From positions 1-27,839 of the forward strand of contig CALACZ010000217.1 in assembly GCA_937890735.1 (NCBI GenBank): 27,839 nucleotides of DNA, in the 5' to 3' direction. Source of the stretch: an uncultured Bacillota bacterium. GTDB taxonomy: Bacteria > Bacillota > Clostridia > Oscillospirales > Oscillospiraceae. The position numbers and the translations under genes are program-made. This document shows, in pieces, positions 22,587 through 27,839 of this stretch; position 1 is the stretch's first letter, and each line of letters begins with the position of its first letter. Below the pieces are notes generated by a model. That model saw nothing but the letters and a program-made list of their open reading frames with translations, was not told the origin of the DNA and did not search any database.

Positions 22587-23765
22587 ATGAAAACTCTCAA
22601 GCGGACGTGGGCGGAAATTTCGCTCGACAATCTGGAACACAACTACCGCGCGCTGCGCGCGCACATCCCGGAGGGGTGCAAATTTTTAGGCGTGATCAAG
22701 GCGGATGCTTACGGTCACGGCGCCGTGCCGGTGAGCGGAACGCTCTCAGAGCTGGGCTGCGACTATCTGGCGGTATCCAACCTGGAAGAAGCGGTGCAGC
22801 TGCGCCGCGGCGGCATCCGAACGCCGATCTTGATCCTGGGCTACACGCCGCCCGAATACGCCGACACGATGGTCTTTATGGACCTGACGCAGGAGATCCA
22901 CTCCATCGACTACGCCCGCGCGCTCGAAGAGCGCCTGCGCGGCACGAATTACATCCTGAATGTCCACCTCAAGCTCGACACCGGCATGGGGCGCATCGGC
23001 TTTCTTGCCTACGGCGAGCACAGCGAGCTGCCGCAGCTTGCGGCATTCTCGCAGCTCACGCACCTGCGCGCGGAGGGCGTATTCATGCACTTCAGCGCGG
23101 CGGACAGCCGCCGGGAGGACGACGAGCGGTACACGCAATTGCAGTTTGCGCGCTTTCGGCAGGCGCTGGCGGAGCTGGACGGGTACGGCATTCACCCTGC
23201 GCTGCGCCACTGCGCAAATTCCGCCGCTACGATCCTGCATCCGGAGTATAGCCTCGACATGGTGCGCGGCGGCATTGCGCTCTACGGCTGCGCGCCGGAT
23301 GTGGACTGCGAGGGGCTGCTGGATCTGCGCCCTGTGATGACGCTGCGCACGACCATCGCGCAAATTCGGGACGTCGCTGCCGGAACGCCCATCAGTTACG
23401 GCAGGACGTTCACCGCGCCGCGCGACCTGCGCATGGCGGTGCTGCCGATCGGCTATGCCGACGGCTTTGCGCGTGGGCTGTCCGGCAAGGTCAGCTTCCG
23501 GCTGCACGGGCAGGACGTGCCGGTCATCGGGCGTATTTGCATGGATATGTGCATGGTTGACATAACAAACGTCCCGGACGCGCAGGTCGGCGACGAGCTG
23601 ACGCTCTTCGGCTACGATCCCGACGGACAGCGCGTGCCGGTGGAGCGCCTTGCGGAGGCGAGCGGCACGATCAGCTATGAAATTCTGTGCACGCTCTCCA
23701 AGCGTATCGCGCGGCTTTACTACTCCGGCGGCAGACAGTCGGAAATTCTACAGTATATCGTTTAA
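22587..23765 (+). CDS. alr: Alanine racemase
   Basis: The 392-residue PLP enzyme interconverts L- and D-alanine for peptidoglycan. The N-terminal TIM barrel carries FLGVIKADAYGHG with the cofactor lysine Lys38. The second catalytic base, Tyr271, is in ISYGRTF, and the family sequences LDTGMGRIGF (130-139), RHCANSAA and GRICMDMCMVDITNVP are all present. GAGG just before ATG 22587 overlaps the stop of the GerS-like gene, suggesting coupled translation. A hairpin terminator follows (23772-23802). In a spore former the enzyme can also act on L-alanine as a germination signal, but that is context only. Confidence 0.97.
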   Translation: MKTLKRTWAEISLDNLEHNYRALRAHIPEGCKFLGVIKADAYGHGAVPVSGTLSELGCDYLAVSNLEEAVQLRRGGIRTPILILGYTPPEYADTMVFMDLTQEIHSIDYARALEERLRGTNYILNVHLKLDTGMGRIGFLAYGEHSELPQLAAFSQLTHLRAEGVFMHFSAADSRREDDERYTQLQFARFRQALAELDGYGIHPALRHCANSAATILHPEYSLDMVRGGIALYGCAPDVDCEGLLDLRPVMTLRTTIAQIRDVAAGTPISYGRTFTAPRDLRMAVLPIGYADGFARGLSGKVSFRLHGQDVPVIGRICMDMCMVDITNVPDAQVGDELTLFGYDPDGQRVPVERLAEASGTISYEILCTLSKRIARLYYSGGRQSEILQYIV

Positions 23766-23771
23766 GGCTAC

Positions 23772-23806
23772 CCTGCCGGAACGTCGTGCGCGTTTCGGCA
23801 GGTTTC
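23772..23806 (+). terminator. Terminator after alr
   Basis: CCTGCCGGAAC (23772-23782) pairs with GTTTCGGCAGG (23792-23802), ten of eleven pairs, followed by TTTC. It lies seven bases after the alr stop. The T tract is short, so termination may be partial. Confidence 0.65.
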
Positions 23807-23927
23807 GCATAGAATGGTTTGAGAGCTTTGCGGGCTGTATATTTTCAGCCGCCGCGTGGGAGAATACAGGTAGTTCCGTTGAGAGCGTTCTTGACGGCGC
23901 GCTATTTTTCCGCGGAGTGTGAAGCGA

Positions 23928-24284
23928 ATGGATACGAACGTGAAACGTGGCGATATTTTTTACGCGGACCTGAGCCCCGTTGTGGGCAGCGAGCAGGGCG
24001 GCACGCGCCCGGTGCTGATCGTCCAGAACGACACCGGGAACAAACACTCGCCGACGGTCATCGCCGCCGCGATCACCAGTCAGACGGGCAAGGCGCGGCT
24101 GCCGACGCATATCACGCTTGCGGGGCACGACGTTGGACTGAGCAAGGACTCCATCGTCCTGCTCGAACAGATCCGCACCATTGATAAGCGCCGCCTGCGC
24201 GAGCATATGGGGCATGTGGACGACAGCCTGATGAATCAGGTCGATTCCGCCATCGCGGTCAGCTTCGGCTTGCACACGCCCTAG
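23928..24284 (+). CDS. mazF: MazF/EndoA family endoribonuclease toxin
   Basis: The 118-residue protein is a close match to the MazF/PemK toxins: VKRGDIFYADLSPVVGSEQGGTRPVLIVQND, then PTVIAAAITSQ, and late LLEQIRTIDKRRLREHMGHV. Arg27 and Thr50 correspond to the catalytic Arg and Thr of Bacillus MazF (an ACA-type mRNA cleaving enzyme in its relatives). ATG 23928 is chosen because GGAG lies ten bases before it; the GTG at 23919 is too close. The gene follows alr as in Bacillus, but no mazE antitoxin gene is seen in the 162-base gap. A weak promoter (TTGAGA 23879-23884, TATTTT 23903-23908) may serve it. Confidence 0.93.
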   Translation: MDTNVKRGDIFYADLSPVVGSEQGGTRPVLIVQNDTGNKHSPTVIAAAITSQTGKARLPTHITLAGHDVGLSKDSIVLLEQIRTIDKRRLREHMGHVDDSLMNQVDSAIAVSFGLHTP

Positions 24285-24300
24285 CGCAGGAATGTGACGC

Positions 24301-24336
24301 CAGCCCCCGGCATATGCTGATGCCGGGGGCTGGTTT
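24301..24336 (+). terminator. Strong hairpin after mazF, touching the next start
   Basis: A perfect 13-bp stem (24301-24313 with 24320-24332) rich in G-C has a six-base loop and is followed by GTTTATGG. It sits 16 bases after the mazF stop and ends four bases before the ATG at 24337. A true U tract is missing. It may terminate transcription, or hide the G-rich sequence that would act as ribosome binding site for the next gene. Confidence 0.75.
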
Positions 24337-24834
24337 ATGGAGTTTTCCGTATCACACGGCGGCACGGTCTGCGGCACGCTGACGGCGGAGCGCGAGGGGC
24401 TTTACTGGCGCATTCGCGCCGAGTGCCGCGCGATACCGGGCGTGGTGCGCCTGTACGGCTGCGCGCCGGACGGGACGCGGCAGCTTTTCGGCGTTTTGCT
24501 GCCGGAGGATGGCACGCTGCGCCTGCGAAGAAAGCTGTCCGTGAATGCGCTGCCGCTGACGGAGGAGTGGCGCTTTACGACCGATGAGCGCGAGCCGGTC
24601 ACGGTCGGCGGCATCCCTGTTCCGAATGGGGAGATCGAGCGGCAGGGGAGCGCGCGGCGGCTGTTTGTGCCGTTTGATGCGCAGACGCCGTTCTGCCTGA
24701 TGGAATACGTCTGCTTTTTCGCGCTCACGCGGCGGGACGGGCGCATTTTCTGGACGTGCGTGCTGGATGAAAAAAACGTGCCGTTTCTTGTTGACAATCC
24801 GCCGAAATGTGATACAATATCTCAAGTTTCATAG
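24337..24834 (+). CDS. Protein of unknown function (165 aa)
   Basis: I do not recognise this product. The 165 residues have no signal peptide, membrane segment or known motif, and appear beta-rich: FSVSHGGTVCGTLTAEREGLYW, VVRLYGCAPDGTRQLFGVLLPEDGTLRLRRKL, PFCLMEYVCFFALTRRDGRIFW. Four of its cysteines (residues 12, 30, 42 and 122) are scattered. The start ATG 24337 is uncertain since a hairpin covers the position of its ribosome binding site, and no other in-frame ATG follows until deep in the gene. Codon choice and length speak for a real gene. The alaS promoter lies inside its last 45 bases, and its stop falls just at the beginning of the alaS leader. Confidence 0.62.
   Translation: MEFSVSHGGTVCGTLTAEREGLYWRIRAECRAIPGVVRLYGCAPDGTRQLFGVLLPEDGTLRLRRKLSVNALPLTEEWRFTTDEREPVTVGGIPVPNGEIERQGSARRLFVPFDAQTPFCLMEYVCFFALTRRDGRIFWTCVLDEKNVPFLVDNPPKCDTISQVS
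24791..24818 (+). promoter_or_regulatory. Sigma-A promoter of alaS
   Basis: Perfect -35 TTGACA (24791-24796) and -10 TACAAT (24813-24818) are 16 bases apart, with an extended -10 TG two bases before the -10. The promoter lies within the 3' end of the 165-aa gene. The start near 24825 fits the beginning of the T-box leader. Confidence 0.85.
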
Positions 24835-25056
24835 AGTTTTCTGCTATGAAGAAGTCAGCCGCAGAGCCTGCGCGTGCAGAGAGAAGGGGACGCTGGAAGC
24901 CCTTCCGTGTTCAGCCTGCGGCAGCCGCTTTGGAGCATCCCCGCGACGAGCGGGGCGGGTGCGCCCGTTACGGCGCGGCTAAGATGCGCAGTTGCGCAAT
25001 TAGGGTGGTACCGCGAACGAGCTTCGCCCCTATGCCGGGGCGGGGTCTATTTTTTT
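24826..25056 (+). promoter_or_regulatory. T-box leader of alaS
   Basis: A leader of about 230 bases carries AGGGTGGTACCGCG (25002-25015), the conserved T-box sequence. A G-C-rich terminator stem follows (25021-25030 with 25037-25046, including wobble pairs) and then seven T (25050-25056). An AGAGAG element typical of stem I is near 24878. An Ala specifier (GCN) is expected; several GCC codons around 24900-24930 are possible and cannot be told apart by eye. Uncharged tRNA-Ala would favour read-through into alaS. Confidence 0.9.
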
Positions 25057-25088
25057 ATTCTCGTAAACAAATGAAAAGGGGTATATAT

Positions 25089-27749
25089 ATGGCACACAAA
25101 GCATACGGGCTCAATGAGCTGCGCGAAATGTTCCTGCGGTTTTTTGAGTCGAAGGGTCATCTGCGTCTGCCGAGCTTTTCGCTCGTCCCGCGCAACGACA
25201 AATCCATCCTGCTCATCAACGCCGGCATGACGCCGATGAAGCCGTGGTTCACCGGCGAGGAAGAGCCGCCGCGCCGCCGCGTCACGACCTGCCAGAAGTG
25301 CATCCGCACGGGCGACATCGAAAACGTCGGCAAGACCGCACGCCACGGCACCTATTTTGAGATGCTCGGCAACTTCTCCTTCGGCGACTATTTTAAGAAG
25401 GAAGCCATTCCCTGGGCATGGGAATTTCTGACCAGCCCCGAGTGGGTCGGGCTTGAGCCGGACCGGCTGTATCCGTCCGTGTTCGCAGGCAATGAAACGA
25501 CGCCCGCCGACGATGAGGCGTTCCGCATCTGGAACGAGGAGATCGGCATCCCCGCCGACCGCATTTTCAAGTTCGGAAAAGAAGATAACTTCTGGGAGCA
25601 CGGCTCCGGCCCGTGCGGACCGTGCACGGAGATCTACTATGACCGCGGCGAGCAGTACGGCTGCGGCAAGCCAGGCTGCACCGTCGGCTGCGACTGTGAC
25701 CGCTACGTCGAGGTGTGGAACGTCGTGTTCTCGCAGTTCAACAATGATGGTCACGGTCATTACACCGAGCTCAAGCAGAAAAACATCGACACCGGCATGG
25801 GTCTGGAGCGTCTGGCGTGCGTGTGCCAGAACGTCGATTCACTGTTTGACGTGGACACTGTGATGAACATCACAAACAAGGTCTCCGAGCTGACCGGCGT
25901 ACACTACGGCGAGAGCCATAAAAAGGACATTTCGCTGCGCGTCATCACCGACCACATCCGCTCGGCGACGTTCATGATCTGCGACGGTGTGCTGCCGTCG
26001 AACGAAGGGCGCGGCTACGTCCTGCGCCGTCTGCTGCGCCGCGCCGCGCGGCACGGAAAGCTGCTGGGCGTCGATCATCCGTTCCTCTATGAGATCATCG
26101 ACACCGTTGTGCACGAAAACGAGTGCCAGTATCCCGAGCTGCGCGAAAAGCAGGCGTATATTACCCGCGTCATCAAGACGGAAGAGGAGAGCTTCGCACG
26201 CACCATCGACGGCGGTATGCGCATTTTCCAGGAAATGCTTGCCGGACACAAGGAAAAGGGCGAGACCGTCTTTTCCGGCGCGGACGCGTTCAAGCTGTAT
26301 GATACCTACGGCTTCCCGATCGACCTGACCGCTGAGATGGTGGAGGAGCAGGGCATGAGCGTGGACGAGGACGCGTTCCAGAAGCTCATGCAGGAGCAGA
26401 AGACCCGCGCCCGAGAGGCGCGCAAAGCGCTTGGCGACCTCGGCTGGGCAGGCGTGGAATTTGGCAAGGAAATGCCCGCGACCGAGTTCGTAGGCTATGA
26501 CTGCGTGGAGACGGAAGCAAAGGTCCTCGCGCTCGTCTCGGACGACGAGCTGCGCGACGAGATCGGCGAGGGCGCGGAGGGCATCGTGGTGCTCGACCGC
26601 ACGACGCTCTACGCCGAGATGGGCGGTCAGGTCGCCGATCACGGCGTGATCCGCACCGCCGCGGGCGAATTTACCGTGACCGACGTGCAGAAGAACAAGG
26701 GCGGCAAATTCATGCACTACGGCAAGGTCACCGCCGGGACGCTGCGCGTGGGCGAGAGCTGCACCGCTGCGTATGACGAAACGCGCCGCCGCGCCATCGC
26801 GCGCGCCCATTCGGCGACGCATCTTCTCGATATGGCACTGCGCCGCGTGCTGGGCGATCATGTCCATCAGGCAGGCTCGCTCGTTGAGCCTGACCGTCTG
26901 CGCTTTGACCTGACGCATTTTGAGGCGGTGAAGCCCGAAGAGCTGGCGAAGGTCTCCCGGATCGTCAGCAGCGCCATCATGGCGGCTGAGCCCGTCTCGG
27001 TGCGCGAAATGCCGATCGAAGAAGCGAAAAAGCTCGGCGCGGTCGCGCTGTTCGGCGAGAAATACGGCGATGTCGTGCGCGTGGTGAGCATGGACGAGTC
27101 CATCGAGTTCTGCGGCGGCACGCACGTCGCCAACACCGGCATGATCGGTCCGTTCCGCATTCTCAGCGAGTCGTCCGTCGCCTCCGGCGTGCGCCGCATT
27201 GAGGCGATCACGGGCGAGGCAACGCTCGATCTGATCGACGCGCTGAATGAGCGCGTGGCGCGCCTTGCCGAGATGTTCAAAACGACCCCGGCGGAGCTGT
27301 TTATGAAGGCGGAGAGCAGTCTGCGCGAGATGCGCGAGCTGCGCCAGAAGATCGAGACGATGAAGGACAAGCTCCTCGCCGGCGAGATCGACCAGTTCCT
27401 GTTCTCGGCAAAAACGATCAGCGGCGTTAAAGTCCTCACCGCCAACCGCGGCGGCATGGATGCAAACGCGCTGCGCCGCATGGGTGACTTCCTGCGCGAC
27501 CGCGAGCCTGCGATCGTTGCCGTGCTCAGCGCCGTGGACGGCGACAAGGTCACGCTGCTTGCCGTCTGCGGCAAGGACGCCGTTGCCAGGGGCATCAAGG
27601 CGGGCGATATTATCAAGACCATCGCGCCCATCGTCGGCGGCCGCGGCGGCGGCAAGCCCGACAGCGCCATGGGCGGCGGCACGGACGTCAATAAGGCAGA
27701 CGACGCGCTGGCGGCTGTGGACGATTTTGTGGCGTCCAAATTGCAGTAA
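25089..27749 (+). CDS. alaS: Alanyl-tRNA synthetase
   Basis: The 886-residue enzyme has the complete bacterial AlaS layout: class II catalytic domain starting YGLNELREMFLRFFESKGH, with NDKSILLINAGMTPMKPWF, a Cys-rich insertion near residues 196-204 (CGKPGCTVGCDC) usual for the family in Clostridia, the tRNA-recognition domain, the editing domain with zinc ligands HSATH (His574, His578) and CGGTH (Cys675, His679), and a C-terminal DHHA1 domain with GGRGGGKPDSAMGGG. ATG 25089 is chosen since AAGGGG lies eight bases upstream and the protein then starts as in relatives. An in-frame longer version from 24846 would cross the T-box leader and is rejected. Confidence 0.98.
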   Translation: MAHKAYGLNELREMFLRFFESKGHLRLPSFSLVPRNDKSILLINAGMTPMKPWFTGEEEPPRRRVTTCQKCIRTGDIENVGKTARHGTYFEMLGNFSFGDYFKKEAIPWAWEFLTSPEWVGLEPDRLYPSVFAGNETTPADDEAFRIWNEEIGIPADRIFKFGKEDNFWEHGSGPCGPCTEIYYDRGEQYGCGKPGCTVGCDCDRYVEVWNVVFSQFNNDGHGHYTELKQKNIDTGMGLERLACVCQNVDSLFDVDTVMNITNKVSELTGVHYGESHKKDISLRVITDHIRSATFMICDGVLPSNEGRGYVLRRLLRRAARHGKLLGVDHPFLYEIIDTVVHENECQYPELREKQAYITRVIKTEEESFARTIDGGMRIFQEMLAGHKEKGETVFSGADAFKLYDTYGFPIDLTAEMVEEQGMSVDEDAFQKLMQEQKTRAREARKALGDLGWAGVEFGKEMPATEFVGYDCVETEAKVLALVSDDELRDEIGEGAEGIVVLDRTTLYAEMGGQVADHGVIRTAAGEFTVTDVQKNKGGKFMHYGKVTAGTLRVGESCTAAYDETRRRAIARAHSATHLLDMALRRVLGDHVHQAGSLVEPDRLRFDLTHFEAVKPEELAKVSRIVSSAIMAAEPVSVREMPIEEAKKLGAVALFGEKYGDVVRVVSMDESIEFCGGTHVANTGMIGPFRILSESSVASGVRRIEAITGEATLDLIDALNERVARLAEMFKTTPAELFMKAESSLREMRELRQKIETMKDKLLAGEIDQFLFSAKTISGVKVLTANRGGMDANALRRMGDFLRDREPAIVAVLSAVDGDKVTLLAVCGKDAVARGIKAGDIIKTIAPIVGGRGGGKPDSAMGGGTDVNKADDALAAVDDFVASKLQ

Positions 27750-27755
27750 TACTGT

Positions 27756-27833
27756 TTTCTGATTAAATTCTTTAATCAGAAAGGTTCCGCCTTTGGCGTA
27801 ACCAATTTCGTGATTTTGAAAAAATCACGAAAT
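27756..27833. repeat. Three back-to-back hairpins after alaS
   Basis: Three stems follow each other without gaps: a perfect 12-bp A/T-rich stem (27756-27767 with 27771-27782), a 9-bp stem with one mismatch (27783-27791 with 27795-27803), and a perfect 13-bp stem (27805-27817 with 27821-27833). All have three-base loops. The first could stop alaS transcription although no U run follows. The regular build suggests a repeated intergenic element that may continue past the window edge. Confidence 0.75.
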
Positions 27834-27839
27834 CTCGTC

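Noticed and set aside
23650..23922. Possible mazE antitoxin overlapping the end of alr
   Set aside because: The only start lies well inside alr, the product does not resemble MazE, and no ribosome binding site is present.
24846..25088. N-terminal extension of AlaS by 81 residues
   Set aside because: The extra frame runs through the T-box leader and its terminator. The family start and a ribosome binding site point to ATG 25089.
27756..27839. CRISPR array at the right end
   Set aside because: The three hairpins have different stem sequences and no spacers, so there is no direct-repeat array.

Overview
The window reads as a chromosomal segment of a spore-forming, Gram-positive Clostridia bacterium, most likely of the Oscillospiraceae/Ruminococcaceae type found in animal guts. 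This rests on the spoVAD and spoVAE genes, a GerS-like lipoprotein next to alr, two T-box leaders, an IreB (UPF0297) gene, a YesM/YesN-type two-component pair and AGGAGG-type ribosome binding sites. No species can be assigned from the sequence alone.

Layout. Positions 1-66 hold the tail of an unidentified gene with a strong terminator. A degenerate hairpin repeat (about 131-297) and a long leader region follow. Positions 705-14563, all on the + strand, form a carbohydrate-utilisation locus: substrate-binding lipoprotein, two ABC permeases, a second substrate-binding lipoprotein, a GH78-like alpha-L-rhamnosidase, a YesM-like histidine kinase, a YesN-like AraC-type response regulator, an SGNH esterase-like protein and a GH106-like glycosidase. 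The three putative enzymes lack signal peptides. The inferred scheme is that rhamnose-containing, possibly acylated oligosaccharides are sensed outside, imported by the ABC system and trimmed in the cytosol. No ATPase gene is present, so a shared MsmX-type ATPase is probably used. Gene content recalls the Bacillus yes (rhamnogalacturonan) region, but without lyases or GH105. This part looks less GC-rich than the rest.

Positions 14575-17216 are mainly on the - strand: a 48-residue Q/N/T/S/R-rich protein with a consensus-like forespore (sigma-G) promoter, a 161-bp MITE-like element whose end supplies the spoVAE stop codon, spoVAE, spoVAD, a conserved-looking 96-aa protein and ireB. A second copy of the repeat family lies before the sugar locus, so the two repeats bracket it in the same orientation.

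Positions 17264-21040 hold pheT and pheS on the - strand behind a T-box leader. Divergent from it, on the + strand, lies nnrD - gerS-like lipoprotein - alr, then an apparently solitary mazF toxin gene without mazE, an unidentified 165-aa gene, and alaS behind its own T-box leader. The window ends in three back-to-back hairpins.

The best candidates for something little described are the rhamnoside locus with its internal promoter-terminator leader, the small sigma-G-promoted protein, and the MITE at the spoVAE stop codon.
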